Assembly: GCA_037179335.1 (NCBI GenBank)
Contig: JAKZHN010000019.1
Span: forward strand, 124,001 to 188,000
Source: Cyclaneusma minus
Taxonomy: Eukaryota > Ascomycota > Leotiomycetes > Marthamycetales > Marthamycetaceae
Direction: 5' to 3'
DNA: 64,000 nt
In this document: piece by piece, positions 12,129 through 24,720 of the stretch
How the letters are laid out: every line of letters begins with the position of its first letter
Numbering within the stretch: position 1 is the stretch's first letter
Translations under genes and position numbers: made by a program
The notes under the pieces: model-generated
Databases searched by the model: none
What the model saw: the letters and a program-made list of their open reading frames with translations, nothing else
What the model was told of the DNA's origin: nothing

Positions 12129-13229
12129 ACGAGTGGAAAAAGAGAAAGCGGATCGATGGAAGTGTGGATGGAAAAAAAGAAGCTTGAGGTGTGCAACTTT
12201 AAGGAAAGCTGAGCTGCTTTATATCCCACATGTTCACTGTTCACTTACTTACAAGCACCCACGTCATAGGATACATCAGCGCCAGATAGCCACTAACATT
12301 GGAACAAAACAAGCATAGCTTCCGAGATCGACGGCTGGTCCTGGCCTGCGCCCTAACGTCGAAGGACAAAGAAGACTCGGTGCTATTCGATGACTACCTG
12401 GCCCCGCATCGCCGAATGGTATGACAGTTAGAGACGGGAGCTTGGAGGTTGACTCGTCACATAACTCTATAAAGCCCGGAGATGCCTAAGCTACGGCTAC
12501 TCTGTCCGGCATGTTTTAGGTTTGAGTGATGGGCATATGATAGCTTGGGCCAATGATGTTTGGAGTGGAGAGATGATGTAGAAAAGAACCGTGACGGACT
12601 GAGGAGGTACATCACTTGGTAAGGCGGCCGAAGCGGCCGCTGGCTTCCGCTGGTATAGAAATCGGACCTCGGTTATTATGGAATATAGTACATGTAACTT
12701 TAGATCCAATAACTTAAGTTTGTTTGTCAGGACGACTAGGCTGTATCTCCGCGCCGAGAATCATTTATTACAGTTAGTTGGCAGGGGAAAACGACCCCCT
12801 TAACTTTTCCGCGAGCTACAGGTGGGGCTCTAATGATATTGTTCTCAATGCTTTAACTGGTCTGGAACAAAATATCAAGCATCCGGGTCTCTCGGGCATA
12901 TATTGTCACAATGGTGGTACGAGTAATAATCACAGAACAGACACAGCAGCAGAAATCCATGACAATATCTACTACACACTATTGGAGATCAAGGCACTTT
13001 GCATCAGATCGTCCATATATTTATCTATTTCGAAAAATAACGGTTTATTTGCCAGGCCAATAATTCCATCTCAATTACATCATCTCCACCGGCAACTGCC
13101 GAGAGAGCTAAAACCAAGGGTCCAAGCATCCAGGGACACAGCTCGGCAGCCGCGTGCTGTTGCGACGTGTGTCTTCGACTCTTCGCCCGCCATGAAAATG
13201 ACCCCATCTCGGATTTTCTGGCATTCACG
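12129..13229. other. Intergenic, divergent promoters of the dehydrogenase and the ZIP gene
   Basis: Short open frames on both strands only. A possible upstream extension of the ZIP reading frame enters from about 13,140. Nothing else is seen. Confidence 0.4.
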
Positions 13230-14739
13230 ATGATTGATGATGTGTCCGCCGGACAAGGTATGCCACCATTTTTCCATCTTCCAATTCACCGTAGACCACC
13301 AACGTTCTAATTCGCGTTTGTAGGGCCCCTATTGAACGGGGTGTCCTCGGCTCTGCTACGTGCTGAGCTCGAGCGCAGACAGCAAGACGATGACTCCCAG
13401 AAGCCAGAATGCGGATCAGGAGCCAAGGGGTCGTATAACATGCCGGCGCATGTATTTGCTCTATTTCTCATCCTAATACTCAGCACAATCGGTACGTCAA
13501 CTCCCAGAAAAATCCACATACGAACTTCAGACGGTGTATAGTATACTGACGTACGAATAAGCTTGCGCTTTCCCCCTGCTGTCGAGACGACTATCCAATG
13601 GATCGTCCAAACAATCGAACCGCGGACGACTGCTCTTCCTTTCTCAGCATTTCGGAACTGGTGTCCTGATAGCGACGGCGTTTGTACATCTGCTCCCTAC
13701 GGCCTTCATGTCCTTGACGGATGCGTGTCTGCCGTGGATTTGGAACAAGGGATACAGACCGATGGCGGGGTTGATTGCCATGGTGGCAGCGCTGATTGTG
13801 GTTGGGATTGAGATGTTCTTGACTACGAGGGGAGCTGGCCATTCGCATTCTCATCATGCGCCATGGAAGGAGCATGATGAGCATGAGCACGAAGCGGTCG
13901 GACTGAATGGAGCTGTAAAGGCGGCGAAAGGTCAAGATTCTTCGAGACAGGGAAGACTTGGGATACAAAGACCCACGGATCTGGAAGATGTTGCGTTGGG
14001 AGATATGGAGACCGAGGGACTTGTGAATGGGGTATCTCCTTTACCGGTTTCGACACCGAATACCGCCAATGGCAACTCGAAATATCACGACGAGGACGAG
14101 GACAACGATTCGGACTTGGACCTGGGCTTGGATGAACTGGATCCCGTGGACGAAGCTCCCAGTCTTCTACACCGCGGTGGGGGAGACGGTGCTGCTGAGT
14201 TTGAAACTCAAGAATCACAACCAACGGGACCTTCGGCCCAGGACCAGCAAAAACGCCTCCTTCTACAATGTCTGCTACTAGAAGCCGGCATTCTATTCCA
14301 TTCCGTATTCATCGGCATGGCTATATCCGTCGCAACCGGCTCTTCCTTCCTCGTATTTCTCATCGCCATCACCTGCCACCAATGTTTCGAAGGTCTCGCC
14401 CTCGGATCGCGCATAGCCGCAATAAATTTCCACAAACACTCGCCGAAACCATGGCTCATGGTACTAGCCTACGGTACAACGACACCGATAGGTCAAGCTA
14501 TTGGGCTTTTCGTACACAATATGTATGATCCGCACAGTGAGACGGGCTTGCTGATGGTAGGGATTATGAATGCAATTAGCAGCGGGTTACTGTTATTTGC
14601 GGGGCTGGTGCAGTTGTTGGCGGAGGACTTCTTGACGGAGAAGAGCTATAAGGTATTGAAGGGGAGGAGGAGGTTGGATGCTTATTTGGCAGTTATTGCA
14701 GGCGCTACGCTGATGGCTCTTGTTGGTGCTTGGGCATAG
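13230..14739 (+). CDS. ZIP-family zinc transporter
   Basis: Membrane importer of zinc (or a related divalent metal) into the cytosol. Exons 13230-13257, 13324-13491 and 13562-14739 join in frame (GTATGC..TTTGTAG; GTACGT..AATAAG) to 457 residues. Predicted membrane segments start at LFLILILSTIG, then LSQHFGTGVLIATAFVHLLP (segment II, with the FVHLLPTAF signature) and LIAMVAALIVVGIEMFLTT. The loop after segment III is His-rich (HSHSHH, EHDEHEHE) and continues into a long acidic stretch, typical of fungal ZIPs. Segments IV and V carry ILFHSVFIGMAIS and CHQCFEGLALGSRI, with the metal-site His/Glu. The start is uncertain: the ATG at 13230 gives a very short first exon, and the frame stays open upstream, so a further exon may exist. 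Confidence 0.9.
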
Positions 14740-15587
14740 AAGAGTACATATTTCTCTACTGCATACTGGGAGCATCACGGTTGGTGTTTAGGGGGCCTGG
14801 GTACTGAGGGACATGCGTCTTGCTCCGGTTTTGAGTGGCTATGTACAGTACGCTCATGTTCGTGTGTACATTTGCAACAGAAATAAGATTTACAGAACGA
14901 CAGACTGTATTTTATTGATGGCTAAGAATTTACAACTGCCAAAATTCTCAATCTTTTGATGTCCGCAGCATCCGGAAGCCAAGGAGATGGCGGCTGGGAA
15001 CCAAGAGTTTCACGATAACTCAAAAGTCCATACCAGCTCCATGCGTTAAAAGCGACAAGTTATCCTCCCCGCATTTTACATGTGGTTTTAACCCCCGTCA
15101 TTCGACAACAAACCTGGCATATTGAGGAAGATTACGTGCCCTGAACTGTTATTGGTTGTCTAGAAAGTTTATACCAACAGGGGGATCACGTGGTGTCGAC
15201 TATATTTATAGCGCTTCTTACGTCCTTCCGACGAGCTTTCCCGCAGATCTCTCAAAGACCTGTGTCGCACTATCGATGCACGGCTACCATTAGCTCTCCA
15301 ACTACTCTGTCAACAAAGCATTGGACCTGCTGAGCGACAAAACGTTGAGCGTACGACAAACTCCTTTTCGAATGACAACTGAGCACTCCCGGAGCTGCTT
15401 TCATCGTCCGGACTGCCGCAATACTGAGGATTTGAGGAGGTGGGAGCTTGGCCTGTTGGAGCTATCGTGATACGAAGCTACGCGTAATCAAGGCTGCGGC
15501 TACTTCGCATTGCTGGAGAGCAACTTCCCTTGAAATCCAAACATCTCTGGGAGATCTGCCATCTGCTTGCAGACAAAGTCAGGCAAG
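14740..15587. other. Intergenic, leader of the Erd2-type gene
   Basis: 3' flank of the ZIP gene and the promoter/leader of the next gene. A TATA-like tatatttata is near 15,200, about 385 bp before the start codon. No open frame of note. Confidence 0.4.
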
Positions 15588-16815
15588 ATGGTGAACATGA
15601 ACGTATGTATCAAGGTCCTGGGAAGTGATCGGGTTCTTGCTTACAGAAAGTACAGGTCTTCCGCATCCTGGGAGATGTATCTCATACAGCCTCGAAATGT
15701 ATCCTGATCTGGGCCATCCACAGCAACAAGAGCGCCGAAGGTAATGCCCCATCAACTCCCCTCGATCCGCTAACTATCTGCTGACAGAAATGCAGGCGTT
15801 TCTCTTATTACACAGGGTTTCTACGCCATGGTTTTCATCACTCGATACCTCGATCTGTTCCCGGTCTACAGCTTGTGGAACTTCATACTTAAGGTGTTTT
15901 ACATCCTGAGTTCTTTGTATATCATCTTTATCATGATGCGGGTGTATGCGCGAACAAGAGAGAGGGAGCAGGCTTGGAAAATGGGAGGTTGGATCATGGG
16001 TGTTTCGATGCTGTCTGCGCCTTTCATCACTATGATCTTTCGTCCCAAGTACCAATGGGGTCCTAGCGAAGTAGGTCACTCCCCTCCCTCCACCCACCTC
16101 ACACCCAAAACCGAAAAGCAAATACTAACCGTAACGTCAGTTTCTCTGGGTCTTCTCAATAGTCCTCGAATCCATCTGCGTCCTCCCCCAACTCTTGCTT
16201 TTACGACAGACGACTGTACCAACAGTAATCGACTCCTTTTATCTCCTAACCCTGGGTTCCTACCGCGGCTTCTACATCCTCAACTGGATCTGGCGCGAAC
16301 TTGACGTCAACGACCGCAAGCCCGACCCCATCAGCATCATCTTCGGCGTCATCCAAACCGCCCTATACGTCGACTTCGCCTGGGTATACTTCACACGCCA
16401 ACGCGTCAAGCTCCGCAGCGGCGGCGTAGTAGACGGTGACGACTTGCGCCGTGGCTGGTTCTTAGAACGGCTGATTGGCAAAGCTGCAGTTAGGGAGAGT
16501 ATGGATGAGGAGAGTCGACCGGCGTTGGGTGCGCATTTGGATGGAGAGGATCAGAGGGCGGAGAGACCGAGGTCGGGAAGTAGGGGATGGGGGGCGAGGG
16601 AGATTAGTGTTAGTGCGGATGATGGGGTGATTGCGCAGGAGAGTGCGAGGCAGGAACAGGAGGAGGGGGTCATTGATCCGGATGCCAAGATGCAGGATCC
16701 GGATGAGTTGGCGAGGATTTTGGAGGATGAGGATGATGAGACTTTGATGCCGAGGGAGGGGAGTAGTGCGGGGAGTGTGGGGAATGGGGCGGAGTGGAGG
16801 GAGGGTGGGAAGTGA
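15588..16815 (+). CDS. erd2: Erd2-type ER retention receptor with long C-terminal tail
   Basis: Golgi-to-ER receptor for H/KDEL-type retrieval signals, seven membrane segments. Exons 15588-15602, 15656-15740, 15796-16070 and 16141-16815; the first codes only MVNMN. An acceptor after TACAG at 15655 gives MNVFRILGDVSH, as in known Erd2 starts; the earlier TTACAG would add KVQ. Family blocks: GVSLITQGFYAMVFITRYLDLF, NFILKVFYILSSLYI, LESICVLPQLLLLRQT, YRGFYILNWIWRE and VDFAWVYFTRQRVK. The core ends near residue 225 and about 125 further residues follow, rich in Asp, Glu, Arg and Ser (DPDELARILEDEDDE). Classical Erd2 is about 210-220 residues and ends shortly after the last membrane segment, so this is a long-tailed form or an Erd2 paralogue. 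The tail would face the cytosol. Confidence 0.9.
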
Positions 16816-17385
16816 GGTTTGGGGGGGCTCAGGGGGGAGTTATTGGAGTTGGGTAGGTAGGTAGATATTGATCATTGTGGGTCGAGTGTCAAGGGAATAT
16901 CAGAAATATGAACACTCATCAGCATGAGCTGGAGTGAACATTCTGCATAAGTTCGGCAGAAAATAAATTGCATTCTTTCAAACTGAGTACTTGTGGCTGT
17001 ATTCTTTGGCCGATTCTGACAGCTCTGAGCTACTAGAGCATCATCGGCTTCTTGTACCCCACCAGCAATCGACAAACTTGCGTTTTTTTGGCGACGTAGC
17101 AAACAATTCGACAGAAGCATTAGAAGAACGAGAGAAAATTCCACAGAAGACAAGCACCTTAGCGAAGAGCCAAAAAAGTCGCCAGCCGCAAACCCACTTG
17201 CAGTTTGTTTCCTGCCCGCAGCCTCGGCGCATCGCATAACCCGCCGCACATCCCGCTTCACGACTCGAAGCTCACCCAAACACCACCAACACCCTCCACC
17301 CACAAACAATCCCGCAACCCGTCTTGAGCTTCCCGCGCAACGTCCCTCCAACACCACATCCATCCGCACACGCAAATCCGCAACA
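16816..17385. other. Intergenic, promoter and leader of Y14
   Basis: 3' flank of the Erd2-type gene and a C-rich, pyrimidine-poor-G leader (about 17,230-17,385) before the Y14 start. No gene supported; the minus-strand open frames here are low-complexity shadows. Confidence 0.4.
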
Positions 17386-18109
17386 ATGGCTGACACGGAA
17401 ATGGACATCGATGCGCCCGCCCTGGCGCCGAAGACGGCTAACATGACGACGCATAGCAATGGTACTGCTGTGCGCAGTATTGAGGGATGGATCATCATTG
17501 TTACGAATGTGCATGAGGAGGCCAGTGAGGAGGATTTGACGGATGTGTTTGGCGAGTTTGGGGAGATTAAGAATCTGCATCTGAACTTGGATCGGAGGAC
17601 TGGTTATGTGAAGGTTAGTGCTGTGCTGTGCTGTGCTGTGCGCGCAGAGGACGCGGGTGGTGAGATGGGGTGCTGAGGGATTGGGTAGGCTTGGAGCTGG
17701 GGTTGAGCGTAGGGCGTCGGGGCTCCCAACGCTCTAGCTTCAAGACCTCTGGATGTTCGGACGAGCTTTGACAGCCTAGGCTGGCCTTGCTTCATGATCA
17801 TTACGACATCTACGGAATATCTCGGGCTGTCGCGACATTTCAATCACTGCGAAAAGAACTATGCTAACACGCATCTCTAAATTCCAGGGCTACGCACTCA
17901 TCGAATACCCCACTCTCGACGAAGCCCGAGCTGCCATCGATGGCGCCCACAACACCAAGCTGATGGAGCAGACGATCGAGGTCGACTTCGCCTTCGTGCG
18001 CCCCCCGCCTTCGGACAAGAACAGAGGGCGTGGTGCTGGTGGAAGAGCCCCGCCGGCCAAGACTAGGGCCAGGACTAGGAGCCGTAGTCCCGAGGGCGAT
18101 ATTGAGTGA
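17386..18109 (+). CDS. Y14: RNA-binding protein Y14 (RBM8A), exon-junction complex
   Basis: Core exon-junction-complex subunit that pairs with Mago on spliced mRNA in the nucleus. Exons 17386-17613 and 17888-18109 (GTTAGT..ATTCCAG) give 149 residues, close to the family norm. The single RRM spans about residues 34-110: RNP2 is WIIIVTNV, RNP1 is GYVKGYALIEY, and the intron falls exactly between GYVK and GYALIEY. NLHLNLDRRTGY and AHNTKLMEQTIEVDFAF are family hallmarks. An acidic N-terminus and an RGRGAGG / RTRSRSP tail, likely a phosphorylation site region, complete it. The intron (274 bp) is long for this locus and begins with a GCTGT repeat. Confidence 0.95.
17616..17641. repeat. (GCTGT)n microsatellite in the Y14 intron
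   Basis: About five copies of the pentanucleotide directly after the 5' splice site. Likely slippage, no coding effect. Confidence 0.85.
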
Positions 18110-18743
18110 AGGGCTGAAGTGTGGATGGAAGGGAAGATTGAAGACTGCTGGGTGATGAGGGGAGAGGAATTGGGGAGAAGCTTTGAGGGTTTCTTCGCTG
18201 GAGGTCTCTTCGCTGGAAGCTTCTTTGCTGGAAGCTTCTTCGCTGGCTTCTTCGGCTTCTTCGTTCACGGCTTTCTTCGTTCCAACAAGGCAGTAAGGAA
18301 GGGCCGATATGTTCTACAGGCTGAACATGTCGGCGAGTGCAGACTGGCGATAATGGTGAGTCCCCCACGATCTTGGAGTTGTTGGGATGCAGGCTGATGT
18401 TTGTTCAGGTACAGGACAAGTCACATTGAGCGTCATTCACGTTGAATGGACTTCTTGGAGACATGGAGTTTAAAATTCACGGCTCTTCTATGTGCTTGCG
18501 AAAAACGCAAGGCCATCTCGGCTCGGGCAGGACATAGAAACGTTCGTGCATTAATGAAGCTGCTTTCTGCAAAAAGTTCTGATTTTGAGGTGAATGTGCT
18601 GGTGAGAGCCATCGTGTTTGATTTATTCCGGGTTTGGACGAGAAAGAACTCATGGTTCCTCCTCGCAACTGCTGATTCTGTAGGTGGCCACCCATTCTAC
18701 TATTCTCAAATGGGATTGCCAGAAACTGACCGAACCTTTCTGA
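18110..18743. other. Intergenic between convergent genes
   Basis: 3' flanks of Y14 and of the STAND-like gene. Contains a 15-bp repeat (separate entry). The plus frame at 18446-18949 runs into the next gene antisense and has no motif. Confidence 0.4.
18191..18262. repeat. 15-bp tandem repeat downstream of Y14
   Basis: About four copies of ttcttcgctggaagc with small changes. The minus strand would read an Glu/Ala/Ser repeat, but no start or splice context supports a protein there. Confidence 0.8.
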
Positions 18744-20996
18744 TCATTCACACCCAAAATCAAACATATTTTCTTCGCCTTCTCCAAACTCCGCACTCGA
18801 CCCTAACGACCTCCTTTCCATACCGTCCACACCACGAGCTTGCGGCCTGCTCAATTCCGTTTCAAGCCGCCTCGAAGTCAACAGTCTTCCATCACCACCC
18901 ACATCCCTCGGAATCGAAAAAACACAACTCTGCGGCAATACATCTCTAACCCCCCTACTAATCCCCGGACTAGTAAGCAACAACTTAAACACCGTATCCG
19001 CATACTCATCTTGCGCCATCTCCTTCAATCTCCAAACCAATTCCTCTGTCTCTCTTCTCCACTGCTCCGATTCAAAGAGCGAAATACCATCGACGACACA
19101 AAATACAACTCTTCCCAGCAACTGATCGACAAGCTTTCTGAAAAGTTTGCAAAGAGCGCGGAGATCCAGTTGTCCCAGGCCTTGCAGCAGCTCTCCGTAT
19201 CTTGTAAAGCTCAGATCGAATTCACCTCCTGACAGAAGCTGGTGGTTTAAGCTCCGAATCAAACCGATAGGGCCGTGTTGTGGGTCGTCGGTGGTGTTGT
19301 GTGCACCGCAGAAAAAATGCAGTACGATGACTGACGGTTGCTGCTGCAGACTTTGGATGAGCGTTGCTGAGAGGAGGGTGAGTGGGGAACAGCGAGCTAG
19401 GCCGAAGCCGTCCGCGTTGCCGTTTATCAGGAGAACATCCGACACTCGTGAGCGGGCCCAGGATTGGAATCTGGGGCTTTGGAGTGTCCACTGTGCTCGT
19501 GCTTGGGAGTCGATGTCGAGGGATTGCGAGTTTCTGAACATAGCCTGGAGATCTCTCGCAGCTGCTTGCTCGTCGACCCAAAGCAAGTTCATAACCTCGA
19601 GTTGCAATTGACCGTCAATGCGAGAAATCTCAAGCGCTTTCGGGTTCTGCAATTTTGCTGTCAAGTCGGACATGGTCCCTGCAAAGTAAAGTCGTCAGCC
19701 GATGCTTGATATTCAGGAATAGATAGATACCTCCTACATTCTGAGTTTCCCAACAATTCTAGGAGAACCGATGTCATGTTTTGGGTCGCTACTGTCTGGG
19801 CCTCCATTTGCTTGTTCATCCTGTAAGTAGTCTCCCTCTGCTCGTGTATATTCGCCTGCATCCCCTTAACGCGAATGTCTATACTGGAGGCCTGCTGATG
19901 GATCACATTGACAGTACTTTGCGTCCTGAAGACCATGTCTTCCGTAGCCTTGACTTCTGGAGCCATTTTGGAAATCAGATTGTTTGCTTTGGCAGTGTTA
20001 GACTGATGCAGGTATTCGACTTGAGCGTCCAGTGCGTTTATCGAGTCTTAACATTTTGCGATCTTTTCGTCTGGACTTTGGTCTGAGAGTGAACCTTTGA
20101 GGCCGTCTTTCAATTTGCTGACTAGGTGTAAAGTCAGCGATTTTGGTCTTTGAGACTATGAGGATGGTGGGAGGGTGGGAGAAGGGGTTTGGTTTACAAG
20201 TCGATTTTTCGACGAGGCATGTTATCATCCCTTCAATCATTTCCAGTAAGTCGATGTACACTTTGATTGCTCTGTCGCGGAGAAGCGGGTCATTGGGGTA
20301 TATCTCGTAGCATCGCTGGGTATTGATAACTGTTTGGGGAATGTTATGGAAGGCGTTCAAAATCTGTTCTCGTCTGTCTTTTCTATTCGCTGCAGCCTAT
20401 CAGATGTATCAGTATTTGGATATCAGACGTTGAAGGCTAGAGAAGGGGTAAGGTCCCCTGGGGTATATTCAGCCAGCTTACCTTGAAGATCATTGTCAGT
20501 CCTTGGCATAAGATGGAGAACCACTGATCGTCGGGTAGCAGGCCGATCCACGGAGTAATGGCAGAGGAATAGTCTCCCATCAGACGAAAAAGCTTTCTTG
20601 CCGCCCCTCGATAACCGCGCTTCGCCTCAGCCAGATAGGTTTCTTCTGCTTGCTTCGCTGCCTGAATAACATCATCCCAGCTATTTCCGCTGTAGGAAGT
20701 TCTTGTCTTAGGACGCTTCTCGGCTTGAAGTTTCTCGTAACGCTGCAGTATCTGAGAAAATTCGTTCGTGAGCTCACTGCCATTGCTATATTAGCTATTA
20801 CAAGTTTGGGTAAGGTAAGAATGCTGCAATCTTACTTTATCGCTTTGATTTTCGGCGGAGAAACACGTTGCAAATCAAGACTTACTTGCACCGGTCGTAA
20901 GGCTGGGTGAAGTCCTGGTGCGTATTCAGTCTTGAAGTTGTCTACTAAGGCTTGCTGACCAGCAGGCCGTGAGATTGCCGATGATGAAGTCTCCAT
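18744..20996 (-). CDS. STAND/NACHT-like protein with degenerate P-loop
   Basis: Six exons join in frame: 20886-20996, 20482-20751, 20198-20396, 20053-20121, 19738-19986 and 18744-19678, 610 residues. Most borders are good (GTAAGT..TTTTCTCAG, GTAAGC..TGATAG, GTAAAC..CCTAG, GTTAAG..CAAAG, GTAGGA..TTTGCAG). The N-terminal half (NSWDDVIQAAKQAEETY, ITPWIGLLPDDQWFSILCQGLT) looks like the DUF7708-type domain at the N-terminus of fungal NACHT/STAND proteins. A coiled coil follows (about residues 225-300). The C-terminal half has VLLINGNADG where a Walker A would lie, without the GK[ST] lysine, then VLHFFCGAH, GPIGLIRSLNHQLL and FCVVDGISLFE, which resembles a Walker B region. This fits a fungal family of NTPase-like proteins that have lost canonical nucleotide binding. 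It is divergent from the AAA gene. Introns 4 and 5 are the least certain. Confidence 0.75.
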
Positions 20997-21709
20997 ATTT
21001 CGTTCGAGTTCCTCGAGATGAGAGATGGAAGTGAATATTACAAGGACACCGTTGCTGCTCAGCTTGAACAATGGCGCTCGCAGATTACAATCACCTGTAT
21101 CATTGAGGCACCCCACTGCACGATGATTACTGAGCGTTGACCCCATGGCTCAGCTTTGGGTAGCCGATAGGCTGCAAGGCTACATAGGAAGTACTTCTCC
21201 GCCCCCACGATGGCGACAGATAACAGATTGAGCTCGATACTTGAAGTACAAGGACAGGCTGCCACGCAGATAGCAACGTTACATATGCGTCCACACTTGC
21301 AGATAGCAGGTTTTGCCTGAATACGATCCTGGCATGAGCCTCGCTGACACAAGCCATGATCCTTCCCCTCAATTCCTCACTGCTCTCGACATTTTCACCT
21401 CCAGATGCCAAGTCGTCAACAGCCTGCTCTGCAAAACGTGGTACACACTATAACATCAAATAGCATGCTTTGATTGTAAGCCTGGTGGATCACAATATTG
21501 TATTTAACAGCTTCTGACATCCTTCCTGTAAGTTGCCAACACCTGCACAATGCCTAGTACGTAAACTGACTGCTGAGCGCTTGCAGCACACCCATCATCA
21601 TGTCGCAAAAGTCGCAAGGAGACCTCCCTCTAAGGTGACAGCGGAAATTACAACGTGGGAAGCTTCTGGCTGGGGAACTCGAGAAGACCGACTTCGAGCA
21701 CTTACCAAA
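20997..21709. promoter_or_regulatory. Divergent promoter region between STAND-like and AAA genes
   Basis: About 700 bp between two head-to-head starts. An open frame continues upstream of each chosen ATG (to 21146 on minus, to 21533 on plus), so both starts could move outward. No specific factor sites are claimed. Confidence 0.4.
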
Positions 21710-24700
21710 ATGGCGGACCCCGAAGATTCTGGACCAATGGTCCCTGAGCTACGCTATGTAGATTGGGACAGTTTCAAGATCGAGTCGGGTCCTGATTTTT
21801 CTATCTATGCTATCGATGTACTCTTAGGTCCTCCGAGGTTCAACGAGCCAAAATCTCGCAAACTTGCTGGCCCGGTTGATAAGCACGACCCCGAAGAAAA
21901 CGAAGAAGCTCTACACACCTCAAAAGTCGAGAATCTGAGAAGATCTCAGCGTGGAATGCCTGATCGGATTAGGATAAACTCCGACGAGCTTACAAACCTT
22001 CTCGGCGAGCTTTGCGGAGAAGATCTCACGACCCCGACAGTTCTTTTGCGACCCTACAAACTCCTCTTACGTTTCGAAAAAGAAATTAGACGGAAGCTGG
22101 AAAACTTGCAGTCACCGCGATCACGCTCGGGAGGCCATCAGATGCGCGAAAACACTGTCGATCCAACAAATGAGGATCATCAGGACGAAGCATACCGCGA
22201 AAGCGAACAACTTCTTCAAAGCGAGGCTCTTCCCAAAGATTCGAAACGCTCGAAAAAGTCGAAACTTCTAAGCTGCCTTGTGCAGTTTTTGGACACTGAG
22301 GTGACACCTCTAATTACAAAGTGCCAACAGTCTACTCTCGAGCGAATTCATCATGGAGATCTGTGGAATCTCTACAAGCCAGGAGATCTGGTTATATCTA
22401 CCCAAGACACGAAAGATATCAGAGGATCTGGCTCATCGATGACAAACCCGAGATTTACTATCCCATTGCCCATGTGCAATGTTGTGACAAGTTCAACGCA
22501 GAGGAACGTGGGGAACTCGCCGCCAGTAATGTGGAGGGTATTACATGTTTCGCGTGGTCGCACTATGTACGCGGAAAATGGTCGTTCGGTGCGCCGCTGG
22601 TCCTTGAGAGTGCTGTGCTATAGGATCATATTTGACGGCGATGTATTTGGGCCCATCGGGCATGTGTTCGAAATACCGAATTTTGACGGAGAAAAGGAGA
22701 TAACAGCCCTCGACCCTGTTCCTGCGCTCTACTTCGCTGCTTTTGAGGCTACGAAAGCCAAACTACTTTCCCAAGGACGGAGGTTCATGACCTATATCTC
22801 ACCCGCTCATCGCTTCTATTCCGGTCCCATCTTGACTCATCATCCATCAGGTCTCCCATGCGAAATTTCACACGGTTCTGGATCCGCTGAGGGTTATGTT
22901 ATAGTTGACTTCAAGAAAGCTGCACAAGAAGACGCACAATGGGTATGCTATTCTGCTAGTCCACCGCCGGTATCATTCCAGCGAGTGTACTATTCAAGTG
23001 ACAAGGAAGATGAAGAGACAGGTCACGAGATCTTTTGGGATCACTCCCCTTTGTTCAGGCGAGAAACCGGCAGCAAGGTACCATCCAAATTCACAATGAA
23101 AGAGGACAGGGAACAGCTTTACAGTGATGAACATATAGACGATTCAGACGCCTTACATCTTATCGATAGCGATCCATTCCTTTCGAACTTCAGAAATGGT
23201 GCGAGTAACTTTGATCGCCCGGGTACAGGCAAAGAATATCTAAGTGACCAAGAACTGGTTCTTCTGCCCGACCGTGTCTGCGCGTTTGATCTACATAGAC
23301 GCTGCTTCGACATCCTTGCTCTTGATGGGCTACAGCCTGTCAAGGGAAGGAGCCAGGGCTGGTCGGATCTCAAACTCCCAAAAGGTCACAAAGGCATGGT
23401 TCAGGCACAAGTGCAGAGTCATTTTCGAGACAAACACCTCAAGCAACAAAACCAAGATGCTACGGCACAATATGACTTGGTCAGCGGCAAAGGCCAGGGC
23501 TTGATCATCCTCCTCCACGGTGCTCCCGGAGTTGGCAAGACATCCACGGCAGAGTGTGTTGCCGAATCACTGCAGAAACCCCTCTATCCGATTACGTGCG
23601 GGGATCTTGGGACCAGTGCAGCTGAGGTTGAAACAACTTTGACGGAAACATTCGCTAAGGCCGAAGCCTGGGACTGTGTCCTTCTTCTTGATGAAGCCGA
23701 TATCTTCCTGGCGCAGAGAACACGGACTGATCTGGTTAGAAATGCTATCGTTTCTGGTGAGTACTGAGTCACCTGTGCCTTCAGACCATTCATTCTTGTC
23801 TAACGAGTATAGTCTTCCTCCGGGTATTGGAGTATTACAAAGGGATTCTCATCCTAACGACAAACCGTGTTGGAGCATTCGACGAGGCTTTCAAATCACG
23901 AATCCATCTACATCTCTACTACCCGCCGCTAAACAAACTGCAGACCGAAAGCATCTGGCAAATGAATCTGGAGAGAGTCAGGAGACGCAGAGGCGACACT
24001 GTGGATATGGATGAGGAGGAAATACTTGAATTTGCGAAGCAGCACTTTGAGCGTCACAAAACCCGGAGCACCCAGTGGAACGGTCGACAGATCAGAAACG
24101 CCTTCCAGACAGCCATAGCACTTGCCGATTACGAGTCAATCGAAGCAGCCGAGAGACGCCTGGGTGTGACAAACTCGGAGGTCGGCAAAGCTATCAGTCC
24201 GACCAAGGCACACCTCCAAGTCTCACACTTCAAGATAGTTGCAGACGCATCGGTTTTGTTTGACGACTATCTGGCCAAGACTATCGGTGGTACTGACGCC
24301 GAGCGAGCGTTGGCTGATAGAGACAGAGCAGACAATTTCCGGTGGACTCCTCGGAACCAACCGAATGTGTATACGCAGCGGCCTGGACCTGCATATGAGG
24401 ACGACGACGACTATCAAGACCAATCACACTACAATCCTCACGGCCGCGGAGGCGTACCTGCTTGGCCATATCCATCATCAGGGGTCCCTCATACGGGTCA
24501 TCAGGGGCCACAAGGTCCACCAACTGATTGGGGTCGACGAAGCGGATATGGAGATGCATGGCCCGACCCCCAACAACCACCATACTCGTCGAGAGGTCGC
24601 CATGGGCAAGGAGGTCCTCCTCGTCAACCTCGACACAGCATGCCTGATCCATCAGAGGCTTCATCATCACAGCGAAGACCACGGTCACCCAATCCATTGG

Positions 24701-24720
24701 CGGAAGTCGACGACTACTAA
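21710..24720 (+). CDS. Large AAA ATPase of the fungal DUF7025 type
   Basis: Exons 21710-23756 and 23813-24720 (GTGAGT..GTATAG, 56-bp intron) give 984 residues. The N-terminal 550 residues resemble the DUF7025 region that precedes the ATPase in this fungal family (LWNLYKPGDLVIS, VMWRVLHVSRGR, YRIIFDGDVFGPIG). The AAA core has Walker A LLHGAPGVGKTSTAE near residue 604, Walker B LLLDEADIFLAQR near 657, sensor LTTNRVGAFDEAFKSRIH near 698-715, and LYYPPLNKLQ after it. A nucleic lid follows (WNGRQIRNAFQTAIALADYE). The last 130 residues are Pro/Gly/Ser/Arg-rich and probably disordered. All catalytic residues are present, so it should be active; substrate unknown. Start at M 21710 is preferred; the frame is open from 21533 without an ATG in that stretch. 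Confidence 0.88.
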
